A stretch of 64,000 bases of DNA. Origin: Eupeodes corollae. Taxonomy: Eukaryota > Arthropoda > Insecta > Diptera > Syrphidae. The notes under the pieces are model-generated. The model made no database searches, was not told the origin of the DNA, and saw only the letters and a program-made list of their open reading frames with translations. The position numbers and the translations under genes were made by a program. Below, piece by piece: positions 10,991 to 23,177 of this stretch; the stretch's first letter is position 1; each line of letters starts with the position of its first letter. Location: NCBI RefSeq assembly GCF_945859685.1, contig NC_079147.1:67920946-67984945 (forward strand), in the 5' to 3' direction.

Positions 10991-12291
10991 TTATTGGCAC
11001 AAGTTAAAGTTAATAGTGGAAAAATAAGTTAGACTGATTAGAAACATTGAATTAATAATAAATATATGTCTCTTTACAAGCATTTATATACACATAGGTT
11101 ACAAAATATTTGATACAGAATGCAATATCTCCATCTCCAAAATAAGTTCATTTTAGAATTTAACAAAACCGATGAAGGAATTGTTTTACATATTTATCTA
11201 CAAGACATGAAGATTTTAATTTGATGAATCAAAAAATTGTATATGATTTTAATATGTTTACTTTAATAAAGTATATCCAGACTTTTAATCATTGTCTTAC
11301 AATTATCATAAAGACGAGCTTCTAAAAACAGCTTAAAAATGTTCTTTAAATGTTAGGTTTAGGGAGCTGACAAAATTTAAATAACATAATGGATGATCTT
11401 TGACTTACATTTACATATTTTAAGGGCTTAAGCGAAAGCATTAATTAAAAGATTATTTTAGAACACTATTATCCAGGTAGATATGATCTAACAATTAAAT
11501 TTGGACGGCTTCCTGCATTTGAAAGAATTCCAAGATGCCAACAGTTTTCTAAAAATGCTGTATTTAATAGCATAATTACAACAGTTAAGAGGGTTCATGT
11601 TGCATTTCACACAGAAATGTTAGAAATGGATTTGAAACAAAGCTTTTTTCCAAAAATAATATATTATTTTCTTCTTGGAATTTCTATGGATGCGCCGAAG
11701 GCTACAAAAATATTATTCCAAAACCGTGAAAATGAGAAAGTTTGATAGAAAAATGTTAGTTTTGTCGTAGCAACACAGAACAGAATTTGATGTGAAAAAT
11801 TATGTACGGCTTTTGTTACGTATTTTTTTTTTCTGATTTAATTTGCGGGAGTCTATTATAAATATCGTTATTTGTCTATGCGTACTCCAAGATTGGACCG
11901 GATAATAGAAGACAAATTCTAAAAAAAAATGCTGTTTTGGGTGAACCTTTTGAAAATATTTGTATCTTAAAGAAGTCAACAAAACTTGAAAATTGTATAG
12001 AGAAAAATGAAAAATGTTATCTTCTTACTCCAGTCTTCAATTTAAAGCAGAACTTTTAGTTACAAAATTAAAAGCAGTACAAACAAATATATAAAACATT
12101 ACGAGTACAAAAAAGTATTTTTTCATTAAATTAACTTATTTTTAAACGGGAAATACTTGCTACAAACAAAAAATGTACTTACGAAATTCTTTCATTGATA
12201 CTTAAAACGTACATAAGTTATAAAAGAAGGTTTTAAAATTGTACCTATGTTATAAATGTCAAAATCGACACTTAATTCTCTGTAAGTTTTT
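10991..12291. other. AT-rich stretch, nothing recognised
   Basis: About 1.3 kb of low-complexity AT-rich sequence between two R repeats. Open frames are short and compositionally biased. No transposon motifs, RNA gene or terminal repeats were found. Confidence 0.5.
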
Positions 12292-14327
12292 AACTTCCCA
12301 TAGGAAGTTATTGTAATGGGTCCGATTCGTCAAATTGAAAATTTTGATATTTATCGACGTTTCAAGGTCCCTATAGTCGAAATAAAAGATTTTTAGAACG
12401 ATGTCTATGCTGCGTGTGTGCGTACGTTCGCGACGTTTTTAATGTCGTCCATAGCTCAAGAACCAGATAAATACATTTTGTTATACGGATAAAAATCGAA
12501 CGAAATCCGCAAACTTTACTCATATCCGCAAATGCCTTCGTATGAAACGAGATGTCAACTTATTGGTTTAAAGCCCCTCGATAAAAGGAGATCGTACTAT
12601 TTAACTATGTTTGCTCATGATGTCATATCTGGTCATATTGACTGTTCAACTCTGCTTTCTTCTTTTGGTTTTTATGCACCTCAACGCTGCCTTAGACCTA
12701 GAGAAAATGAATTCTTCAGCATCCCTAGACATTACACCAACTATGGCCAGAATAACCCCATAACCAATTCTTGTTTTTATTTTAATCAAAATTTTCATTT
12801 AATCGACTTTAACATTAATAGAGAGTTTTGTAAAGCCACAATATTAAATTCATTATAAGTTTTATATTTTAGCTGTTATTAACTTAATTTGTTATCTATG
12901 TATATATATGTATTATTTTATCAATCTAAGAAAGTTTTGATGTACTTGATAGATTTTAAATAAATAAATAAATAAATAAAATGCAGAAAGATGCAGAAAG
13001 GGCATTCAAGAAAATTGCGTGTGTGGTTTTTTTACAATAGCAGTTTAAAAAAAAATTGGTTCTGGTTAGCCCTAAATATCTTACAAACCAAAAACGCTAC
13101 ACACTTGAATTAAATATTATACAATATATTGTAACATGATATCAAAGAAGTATTTTTTTTGAAAAAAAATCCATTAAACGGTTTTTTTTATAAATCAAAA
13201 AAACTGAAAAAAAAATTTGTCACCTCCAAAATTTTACGAGTAAAATATGATTTCATCTCCAAAACAATTTTGTGCAACGTAAACCAATGTTTTTGTAATC
13301 TGATAAAATTTTGTGAAAAATCGAATTGACAGTTTTTTTATAAAAAATAAAAATCTAAAAGAAGACATTACTCAAAGTTGGTAAAAATTGAATACGGATT
13401 CAAATATCTTTTCAAAAACTTAAAATTTAGGCTTCAAACTTATTTTATCTTATGAGAAATATTGCTTTCAACATTCTGAAAAATGTTGAGAAAAATCGAG
13501 TTGACAGTTTTCTTACAAAAAATAAAAATCTAAAAAAAAATTAATAAAAGTTGGTAAAAATTGATTTTCGACTCAAATATCTTTTCAAAACTTTGATATA
13601 TTGGCTTTAATTAACTTTTATGTTTCAAAAAATATTGTTGTCAACATTCAGTACAATTTTGAAAAAAAATCGAATTGACAGTTTTTAAAAAAAAAAATTA
13701 AAAACCGAAACAAAATTAACAAAAGTTGGTAAAAAATGATTATCGACTAAAATATCTTTATAAAATTTTTTTCTTATAAGAAATATTGTTTTTAACATTA
13801 GGACAAATTTTGAGAAAAATCGAATTGACAGTTTTTTTTATAAAAAATAAAAACCTAAAAAAAATGTATGAAAGTTGGTAAAAATTGATTTTCGACTCAA
13901 ATATCTTTTCCAAATTGTAGATATTGGTTTTAAACTACTTTTTTTCTTTCAAAAAATAATGTTGTTACATTCAGTAAAATTTTGAAAAAAAACAATTGAC
14001 AGTCTTTTTACAAAAATTAAAATTCAAAAAAAAAACAATACTAAAACTTGGTAAAAAATTTACTTTCGACTCAAATAGGTTTTCAAAAATTAAAAATATT
14101 GGCTTCAATTTTATTTTATTTCACAGAAAATATAATTTTCGATATTCAGTAGTTTTTATATAAAAATCCGACAGTCCATTTTCATAAAAAATATAATCTA
14201 TAAAAAATAGTACTCAAATTTGGTAAAAATTGATACGAGTACATATAAACAAACTTTTAAGTAAGACAAATCGGCAGACGGGTTGGGAAGTTTTCAGTGT
14301 GGGTCGCATCCCAGCCTCTTTTTTTTT
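12292..14327 (+). repeat. Repeat R, copy 2, full-length, split by a retrotransposon fragment
   Basis: It starts with the palindrome aacttcccataggaagtt at 12292, followed by tgggtccgattcgtcaaatt and the CG-rich words gtgtgcgtacgttcgcgacg and catagctcaagaaccagata. Bases 12498-12979 are a retrotransposon insertion. The second half is a chain of diverged monomers, each marked by a cgaattgacagttttt word beginning at about 13321, 13496, 13670, 13820, 13990 and 14165. The spacing is therefore mostly 170-175 bases. The tail reads gggaagttttcagtgtgggt then cgcatcccagcctc and a T-run. The terminal aacttccc and gggaagtt are inverted copies. No protein is encoded. Head hairpin, internal tandem repeats and conserved tail resemble DINE-1/Helentron-type elements; that assignment is inference. 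Confidence 0.8.
12498..12979 (+). pseudogene. Retrotransposon B, 5'-truncated 3' end inserted in repeat R
   Basis: An open stretch at 12532-12858 encodes the C-terminus of the B-family RT. SYETRCQLIGLKPLDKRR matches SYKTRCQLIGLQFLENRR near 39890, and the later TNYG and FYAPQ words also correspond. After the stop, the 3' UTR ends in repeated aaataaat units, like the tail of B2 at 40310-40362. The insertion splits the R words gataaaaat and atgcagaaag, leaving aaaat on both sides as a possible short target duplication. The small size and intact 3' end show typical 5' truncation during target-primed reverse transcription. Confidence 0.85.
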
Positions 14328-14659
14328 GTAAAAATCGATTAAGTCGTTTCGGAGAAATAAATACATAAACGCCATGAGACAAGATTTAAACAAAATTTTT
14401 AGAAAGTTGAAATGAGAGAGCCTGTAACTCGTAAATACTTTATTCTCTACTAGCTATATAAATTATTATTTTTAAGGTATAGATAAAAAATCTCACGTCA
14501 TATTCAGAATAATTTTTGTTTACTATTGGAAGGCTTTCAATTGTAAATTAGAAGAAAAGAAGAAAGTTTGAACTCTTTGATGTTGCCTTAAAATGCAAGT
14601 ATCTGGGCATTTCCTTCATTTTATACATAAGTTTTAATTTTTGTTTGGAACATAAGGTA

Positions 14660-14805
14660 ACTACTTACATATGTAGCAGGTTTTGCATTCTTAAAAAAAT
14701 CGAACTCTAGGTTTTAATCAAACATCACAAAACGATGGTAAAGAAGTTAAGAAAAGAGGTCCATCCGTCTGACTATCTGCACACAAACAATATTTTTAAG
14801 AAAAA
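14660..14805 (+). repeat. Repeat S, copy 1, 5' fragment
   Basis: The sequence ggttttgcattcttaaaaaa, then ggttttaatcaaacat, acgatggtaaagaag and tccatccgtctgac matches the head of the S repeats at 42126 and 60155. The palindrome ttttgca/tgcaaaa is eroded in its right arm. Similarity stops soon after the cgtctgac words. It lies about 330 bases beyond the end of R copy 2. Confidence 0.65.
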
Positions 14806-14924
14806 ATTGAAATATTTTATTCAATCAAATAATTTTTGTATTTAAAACTTAAATATTGAATATTTGTTTTGAAAAAACAAACAACAGCATTTTTAATCAT
14901 CAAATATTATTAAGTTCTTACACT

Positions 14925-16984
14925 GGCTCTACGTGACAAAGTCATCTTAGTCGGTGGACTATCACTCTTCTATCTAAGTTAACTTCGCTATACTCTCGTA
15001 CTTTTCATATGTGACCATAGATCACGTGAAGAATTTTTCTCTAGAAACGACCAAAGGTGATTTCATCCGCTTTTGTCATAGTCCATAATTCTGCACCTTT
15101 TAGCTGGAAACATTTGGATGCTCGAGAAAGGCTTTGCTAATTAATTTCTTAGCTCAAATAAACAGCGGTTAGCTAGAAACAGTCTGCTTCCTCAAAGTTA
15201 CTTTTTCGATGGTAACGTTTTTAACAAGACTTCAGTGTTGTAGATCCTTTCTTGATGACAGCATGTACTTTGTTTTGCCCTCATTAACCGTTAAACCCAT
15301 TTTTTTGCCGCCTCTGCCTCAATGCTCACAAAAGCCCCAGTGATATCACGCTGAGTTCTTCCAATTTTGTCAATTTCGTCAGCAAATGCTAGTAATTGGA
15401 CTGACTTTTGAAAAATATTGCCTCTTCTCTTGATGTGTGAGCTCTGCACTATGCTTTCAAGTACGATGTTATATGCGGCCTTGAAATCGATGAAAGATGG
15501 TGGGCGTCGATTTGATATTCTTGAGTTTTATCCAGAATCTGCCGTAATGTGAATATTTGGTCGACTGAGGACTTTCCTTATCTGAAACCATACAGATATG
15601 GACCTATCAGGTTGTTGACAATAAGCATCAGACTTTTAAATAATAGAACAGAGAAGAATCCTTTAATTGGTGCAATTAAGAGGATCTCCTTTTGTCAATA
15701 TTGGACAAACAATACTGAGAGTCCATTCATCGGGCATTGCTTTCTTCGGACTATATTATACAGATAAGTTGGTGCATGCTACTCACCAACTTATCTCCAG
15801 CTGCTTTCAAGAGCTCAGCATTCAAGATATCCGCTTAGCGGCTTTATTAGACTTCAGCTTAGATATATCAATCTTTACTTCGTGTAAGTCGGGAGGACGG
15901 GATTGTTGGCTTTCGTCGTCTATGTTGAATGGATCATCCTGCCTGACAGTGGAATTCGGTTTATCGTCGCCGTTATACAGTCTGCAGAAGTGGTCTTTCC
16001 ATATCTTCAGCATTTACTGCGATTGCACTATGATGTTTTCAAATTGGCCTTGTAGCCTTCGGTTCAAGTTTTATGTACTTGTGAATTTCGATTCACCTGC
16101 TCATAAAACTTTCGAACTTCATTCTTGCTTTTGAACCTTTCAATCTCAACATCTCCGACCGCACGCTTCTCATGCTCTCTCTTTTTACTTCTGATAAGTC
16201 GATGTTATTCTCTCCTCTTCAACTCATAGAGCTATTAAATAGATCTCGTTCTTCTAAGAACCGCCGCGCCGCTTTGCGTGCCTGTTGTTTGACTACATTT
16301 GCCCGCCGGCATGCCTCATCAAACCAGGGGTCCCTTGTTGATGGCTACTTGAAACCCAGCACGTCAGATGCGGCTTCAATTTGATTGCCTCTTGGCAATA
16401 TTGCCAGTGGTTTTCGATACATTGTTGTGTCAGGAGATAACTTCGAGATATGTTACTTGTAACTCGGTCGGAGAAGAATTTGGCGATCTCTTGCGATTGT
16501 AGCCTTTCGACGTTGCATCTCTCTGTTTTGCCTTAGGTCTCGAAACTCTAAGTGCTACCTTGGCTTCAACGATTTAGTGGTCCAACTCGATGTTAGTTGC
16601 TCTAAAAGGTTCGGACATGCTGTTTGAAGGTAGATTGATCTGGAGAACTCACAAGTTCCTTTGTATATGTTGAGGTCTTAAAAACACTTACTGGCTACCA
16701 TGAAGTTTCCAGCGCAGCAAAGTCAATTAGCGTGAATCTGTAGTACATGGTCAAGAGGCGCTCGTTGATGCACCTGTAGGGCAAGACTTGTTGCCTAAGT
16801 CTGGCTCCAAAGACAAAGCCATCCAAATAAGCACTGGTGGTTTTCTCGGTAGCCCTCAACATAGTAAATGTTGCATTTTTTCATCCTATTTTTGGCCAAC
16901 CCATCCCATCTTATTTTCTGCATGGCAGTCTATATCGGTTCTAATCCAGTATCATCACCATCTTGTTATGACAGCTTAAAATAG
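14925..16984 (-). pseudogene. RTE-like non-LTR retrotransposon G
   Basis: Read on the minus strand, the end of an endonuclease domain lies at about 16550-16760, with FTLIDFAALETSW and NIELDHxIVEAKVALRVSR. The linker at about 16150-16400 reads RDPWFDEACRRANVVKQQAR then KAARRFLR. At 15822-16013 comes WKDHFCRLYNGDDKPNS and then LKSNKAA. The RT palm at about 15480-15620 reads NNLIGPYLYGFR, then GKSSVDQIFTLRQIL and, after a frameshift, FIDFKAAYNI. The catalytic box reads FADEIDKIGRTQRD near 15370-15400, with FADD changed to FADE. A C-terminal segment ends near 14930. Motif style (NAELLKAAG, FIDFKAAY) is that of RTE-clade elements. Multiple frameshifts and stops make it dead. Its 5' boundary abuts a piggyBac-like gene. 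Confidence 0.75.
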
Positions 16985-18375
16985 ACTTCACTACATTGGG
17001 TTGGGTTGATAGTAAAACAACCTGTTTACTTCGCTTTGGAACATAAGATACCAAAGTCAATTTTTGTGAAAATTCAAAAATCGAGGAATAAAGTGGACGG
17101 AGTGAATTATCCAAAAGCTCTTTGATAACAAATGGCTTTGGTTTATATCTTTTATTTTTTGATATTATTCCAAGAATTTTAATTTTGTATTCAACAATTT
17201 CAACGCCAAATCAACAGAAGTGAAAAAATTGTCTTAATAACTTGGCATAAAACACATCACTATATCATAACCACGACAAAGAGCAAGGCTTTCATCACAA
17301 CTACCAGTGTATATTGAAAATTTCAATATATATCCCGTAGTTCTCTTTTTTTGAGCCACCAGAACTTCAGTCCTACCTTGCAGGCTTGCTTGGCCTACTT
17401 TTAAGGGTTGCTTGGCATTACTGTAGAAACTTACAGCACCCACGGAAGCATATTAATTGTTGATCAATGGTAAGATTTTCAGACGGAATATAATTTTCTG
17501 ACAAAGTTTGATTCAATAGAATATTGATTTCTGGAGAATATTTATTCTCCATGATGATTGAGCTCGGCAACCAAGTGAATCGTCGAAACAGAAGAAAATA
17601 TTGAGCTCCTTAAAACGTGTACAATTCATCACTGCTCGAAGAATTGGATGCTCCTTGATGGGTTCTTAAGGTATACGTACACAACAATGATCATCTCTTA
17701 ATGCTCAAATGTACAACAGAACCTCAAAATATGCCTGCAGTTCGATCATTTCCAAAGGCTTTAAGATGTGTTGCGATTGTCGATTCGCATTCATTTTGGT
17801 ATGTACATTACTGGCCTTTTTGTTTGTGCATTTGATGATCTCAAAAGTTTTTAATTTTGTGATTGAAAATGCGATTGAAAATAGCGAGAAGAGATTCATT
17901 TTTCAAATTAGCCACAAGCCAACATTTCCACCAGGTCTGAAAACATTACTACCTTGGATACAACACAATACTGCTTCCTCCGGCTCTTTCATCCATTTTC
18001 TACCACTAATGGCAAGAAAAAACTCTTCATTCGACGCTAAAGCCAACGTCTACGGTTCTTGGTCATGCTCATGAGATTCAAAACATCCAATTTCGTCTGG
18101 CTCAGCAAATTTTCTATCGGTCCTAAAGCCTCCACCACAGCTTTATCAATGTTTTCATAATCCGCTAAAAAACAAAATTATATTATAATATATATGAATT
18201 TATGTACATAGCTTATAATGTTAAATAAATCTGACTTTCGTCAAATGGGTCATTTTGCAAATAATTTGTATCATTCTGTGTATCATCGCCATCAACATCA
18301 AATGGATCAGTCTCCTCTTCTTCATCAGATTCCATGTCTAACATTGCTCTCAATGCAATTGCTTTTTCTAAAAAA
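16985..18375 (-). pseudogene. piggyBac-like transposase remnant
   Basis: The 5' part on the minus strand (about 18225-18370) encodes an acidic start, MESDEEEETDPFDVDGDD, like the acidic N-termini of piggyBac-type proteins. At 17705-17899 the stretch EIIKCTNKKASN, then MIELQAYFEVLLYI, corresponds to the conserved TN...E(I/L)xAFxGLL region. At about 17430-17520 NYIPSENLTIDQQLICFRGC fits the VDEQLxxFRGRC catalytic block. At about 17040-17200 ILGIISKNKR and LTLVSYVPKRSKQVVLLS fit the later GTLRKNKR and LVSYVPKKNK blocks. Stops and frameshifts interrupt all of it, and it ends where retrotransposon G begins, without the cysteine-rich C-terminus. Terminal repeats and TTAA sites were not identified. 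Confidence 0.7.
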
Positions 18376-19740
18376 TTAATTTTAAATCATATTTTAAAAC
18401 AAGCAAATAAGAAAAAATATTCAAAACTACTTTGAGAGATTTAAAAATTTAATTTTGTAATACAAATTATAAAAAAACTTCTTTAATTTAATTTTTTTTT
18501 ACAAATTAAACAAAAAAAACACTTTAAATCAATGTTGGATATTTTTGACGAACTATTAATTTATTTTAAATGTTTCATACATATTTTTGAACATGCAAAT
18601 TATGTTAAGCATTAACAATTCATCTAGATTCCGACACATTACTGTGAATGTACATGCATAAATTTTATAAGTAATTGAAAGTATTCAATTCAATTTGCAC
18701 CTTAATAAATGCTCGATATTTATTGATGGTGCACTTGGACGGGTTTATAATATAATTGTATATCAAAGTAATCTATGTCGAAATACTTTTTAGACATTAT
18801 CTGACCTGGTTCTGAAAGTTATAATTTATATGAAGACCAAGATAGGCAAAATGTTGGTTGTAATTTAAAAAGAGTCGAATCAATATTCGAAGAATAAAAA
18901 AAAAAAAACAAATTTGCCGACTCACAAGTGGAATTTTCAATATGTTCATGATTTAAAAATTGCAAAATATTTAGCTTTACATTAAAGCAGAAATCAAAAA
19001 TGTTTTGTCATTTAGTTAGGAAAGGATAGGATCAATAAGAAATCCTAAAACCAAAATCGCGCTTTATTTGCCAACATGATTAATAAAGCTCAAATTCGTT
19101 CTGTTTTATGCTATGTACGAGTAAATGCAAAATGTCAAAGATTTCTCTTTCAAATGTAAATAAAGTCAAAGCACTTGTTGCGGAAAACCAAATACATAAC
19201 ATGTCTACTTATATGAACCTACTCAAAAAAGAAAAAAAACATTAACGTTCTGGAAGAATTTTTCAAAATACTATTTCCAACATTTAAGTTTTCATATAGT
19301 AAGGTTATATTTAAACCAGCAATGGTTCAATAAATTATTAAAATTCTCAACTCTATTAAAACATTTGCGAAAAAAATTTCAATTTTTGCAACTTAAAAAG
19401 GACACTTCACTAACAACGAGTGTCCTTTATTATTTGTAAAAATGACTCACATTCAAAAGATGCACGATAAACAAAATTTCATTCGAAATATAAATTATAC
19501 CATAAAAATAAATTCAACATTTCTCTAAAAAACGAAATATCATCGATGGATTGATGATACTTTTTGTTATTTTCTTTTTCTTTAATAAATTTAAATATAT
19601 AAAGATATGTACATCCTCTTTTCACCCCCTTCATCCTCTCAACTTCAAAAATACAAACTTCACCTTTTCTTATAATTTGAACACCATCTCTATATACACT
19701 CCTTCGACATCACTCACTCACTATGTTTTGCTTTAATTAT
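18376..19740. other. AT-rich stretch with one perfect small hairpin
   Basis: No gene is supported. Bases 19397-19406 and 19419-19428 (aaaggacact / agtgtccttt) form a perfect 10-bp stem with a 12-base loop. The remainder is low-complexity AT-rich sequence without recognisable transposon motifs. Confidence 0.5.
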
Positions 19741-22700
19741 CCTTTCTTATAAACGCGAAGTATGTACGTAAACCTTGGAGACGAGGAACGATGGAGGCGA
19801 TATGATGAAAAGTTTCTCACGTTCGCACCCAGATAATTGCAACAAACACCATATCATCAACAACATCAGAAAACGCGCATCATTTTCAGCAGCAACATCA
19901 TGCAAATGCGAGGTTCCTTTGCATTTGAAAATGAAATAAAAAGAAAAACAACAAAAAGGATCATATGCCCTTCCTCATCATTTAGTAAAGACGTGTTATA
20001 GGATACATGATGTAAGGACGAAAAAGAAAACGAGAACAAAAAAAATAGAAAACAAATGAGAAAAAGAGAAGATAATAAAACAATAAGGAAGAATAACTGC
20101 ATATACACAAAACTTGAAGATTTCCTTCCGCAATTGAAAGTAAGAAAACGCAGGACAAAAAAACAATGTGAAAAACAAACAAACAAACTAAAAGCAATTG
20201 TGCACCATGCACCAAACAAACGAAAAGTTTTTCTTCTTTTCTTCCCGGCGCGAGTGGGGTATGAGGCGATGATAAGGTGGTGGTGATGGTGTTGACTTCT
20301 TGTGCAACCCCCTGGCCCTTTGACCTAGCACACATTTTTTCGAGAGAAAGAAAGAACCTTACCTTCCCAACGTAAAAGACTGAGTACCAAAAATATATCA
20401 ACAAAAAGAAAGTAAATAAAATTCCAGGATTCTGATGTTTTTCTCTCCCAAAAACTGCGATAAAATAATGAAAAAGAAAAAAGAAAAGCAGATTTTCTCG
20501 TTTTGTGTTTTACTACTCCTTATTTGATGCAAACGACAAAAACAAAAACCAAAAAGAAACAACCAACGAAAACAGAATGCCTGACGACCCATGAAATGAA
20601 TGACTAAACAATCCTGAAGCAGGATTTCGAAATAATTAACTCTTGTGGAAACTGCGTGTGAAAAACGGTCAAAAAGTGTAGAATAGAAACAACAAAAACA
20701 ACCAAACCAACAACAACAAAAAACGAAAACACCATGAAGACGACAAATAAAAAAAAGGACGACTCGAATTTCGAAATTTACTCGATATAAATTCTCCCTA
20801 TACACAAACGACACGCCACAAACTCTCTTTACTCTATTTTTGGTTTTTGGAGAAATCTGCAAAGGAGAGTGGAGACTTTTCTTAAAACTTAACGAAGTTT
20901 TTTAACATTATTTTTGTCTATACCTGGATGAAAAAATGTTTTAAGAAAAAACCATATCAGCAGCTCGACGCTCCAAGTCCTGCGCACTTTTGAACATGCG
21001 AGAGAGAAACTTTAAGGAACGAAATGGAATTCGTCCATTTTTCGGAGTTATTCGGAGTTGCGGATATGATGGCAATGCCGTTGGTGGTGGTGGTGGACTT
21101 TATTTTGATATGGCATAGGACAACAATTCCAACATTGGAATGGTTGAGAACAAGTTCAATTTAAGGACCCATGACTGATAACAGAGTAACAATAGTCCTG
21201 CTCTCCTCTCTCGAGTCCTGAGAGCGGAATTTTCGGAAACGAAATTGTAGGAGAGCAAAAATTTAGAGCAAGAGCAGCAGAGTAAAATATTTTTGATATC
21301 TGTGAGATATTTTCTAATGCATAGATTTCTGTGCTTTTTTTGTGTTTTTGTTTCGTCTTCCGAACTCCAGGTGGGGTTCGTCCAGTATCCTTCAGTTATC
21401 TTCTTTAGTATAACCCGGACTTGAATATGAATCAGATGGTCGGTTCCATTTCGCGTTTCTTATACGTACCTATTAAATAGATACTACCTGTCGGATTATA
21501 TTGAATGGTATCTCTTCTAAATAGTGCGGCAATAAATAATTGAAAATACTACAAAAGTAAAAAAATAAATATGAATCCTTGCAACAAGGATAATTCATTT
21601 GCATCTGTTAATTTCAATTTCGATTTAAATTGAATTTTCTTTTTTTATGGAAATTTTGAAAATGTGAAAATCGCCTTTATGGATGGTGCTGGATACAATT
21701 TTATCGTGTATACCTGCTACCCGCTACACACTCCCCCGCACTCAACTTGAAAGTTTCAAGGATATTATGCTATAAAAAAGAAAAAAATGTTATCATGCAA
21801 TGTATCTATTCTATACACACATCTCTGAATACCAAAAAAGTATAATAATTCTATATCCTTGCATTCAAATAAAAGGTATACTGAACGTTTTCATATACAC
21901 AACAATCTAATCCTCGAAATGTCCTGTGAAGCAAAATAAAAAAAAATTAATATAAAATCATAAGAAAAATCATATCCAAAGAAAAGAAGAAAGAAAAATA
22001 TATAAAAAGAACGTAGTCATAGATATGAGAAGAGAATTCCTTTCGGCATTTATCAAAGTGTTATGAAAGAACAGGATTTCATGTCCTTTCCCTGGCAATG
22101 CAGGAAATGCCAAGAGTGTGAAGATTTTCTTCTTCACCCGGTATATTAGTTTTGTTGTTGTTATTGTTGGTTATTTTTTTAGTATCTTTGTTGGTGGTTT
22201 GTGTTGATTCATCCCTCGCTTAGCCCCCGCTTCTTGGGTCGTCCTCGTCGGGCGTGAGTTCGTCGTCTCGTCTTCGTACGTTAAATCTCGGTTTTTGGTG
22301 CGTGTGATGGAATTTTTTGTTTCCAAGGATATCATTATTTTCCCATCAACAACAAAGCAAAATAATAAAAGAAAGAAATATTAAAGTTCTGTCTGTTTAA
22401 AAAAGCCATCCGCATAAATTGTAGAGTGTATCCTTTTTTTCGTCATGTAATAAACTGCTGTGCTGACGAAGAAGAACTTTGACAAACCCAACAATTTATG
22501 ACAGCAAGGAAAAGTTGTGTATTTTGTTTATGAAAAAGGAATACAAATATGCATAAAACAAAACCCACATGTTGTAAGTGTGTCGGTTACAACCTTCGTG
22601 CGTTATTTTCAAAAGGAAAACAAATTAATAATTACATATTCTCCTCCCCAAAATACTCGTACCCTGCCTAATAATTCGTCCTTTTTAGTTATCATCTTTT

Positions 22701-23104
22701 CATGCTTGGTTAATTAGTAATTGTTCTTCCCTCCTCGGTACGTGATTGTTGCAAAAATATTACTAATTCGAAGGATATCACGAAAAGTTTGTTGTTTATT
22801 TTGTGCAAAAGGAAATAAAATATTATACACAAAATTGTTATGCATTGTTTTGTTTTTATTTTGTGTCCAAAAGCAAACAGTGTTTGTGTTAGTGTTAGTG
22901 TTAAATTGCATAGCAATTAAGTTAAACAAACAAAAGAGGGGAGAAAGTTTTTCATTAAAAAAGTGCACAATTGTACGAAAAGTGAAAAATTAAAAAGAAA
23001 AAAAAAGTTAAAATATTTACAAATCATTAAGGCATATGCAACGGTGGCATTGTAGTTAGTCGAGAGCGTGTGTTAATGAAGACGTCATCGACAACAACAT
23101 CAAC
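19741..23104 (+). other. Repeat-poor region upstream of the signal-peptide exon
   Basis: None of the repeat families of the window is recognisable here. Long A/C-rich runs such as caacaacaaaaac and simple CAT/CAA strings occur, and the many open frames (for example 19866-20862 on the minus strand) are products of these biased runs. Bases immediately before 23105 would be the 5' untranslated region of the exon. An upstream ATG at 23076 opens a short frame that overlaps the main start in a different phase. I could not fix a transcription start or core promoter. Confidence 0.5.
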
Positions 23105-23177
23105 ATGGAGCTACTGGCATGGTTTTTATTGTTCCTATTATCCTTGAAGATGGATTTTACAGCTGCTGTTAAAGATG
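23105..23177 (+). CDS. Candidate first coding exon of a host gene: signal peptide, phase-1 donor
   Basis: The ATG has a fly-like context (atcaacATGG). It opens 24 codons whose product starts MELLAWFLLFLLSL, a hydrophobic core of about 12 residues, and continues KMDFTAAVKD. That is a plausible signal peptide with a cleavage region around TAA. The coding sequence then meets AAAGATG|GTAAGTTTT, an excellent splice donor whose GT is at 23178. The exon ends after the first base of a codon, so the intron is phase 1. Signal-peptide exons followed by phase-1 introns are common in genes for secreted and cell-surface proteins with modules such as immunoglobulin domains. The frame does stay open for 36 more codons past the donor, but that sequence looks like intron. 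No later exon was found, so the product cannot be named. Confidence 0.55.

Noticed and set aside
19866..20862. Several overlapping minus-strand open frames of 117-154 residues rich in F, L, S and C
   Set aside because: They are translations of A/C-rich simple sequence on the other strand, overlap one another in different frames and match no known domain.
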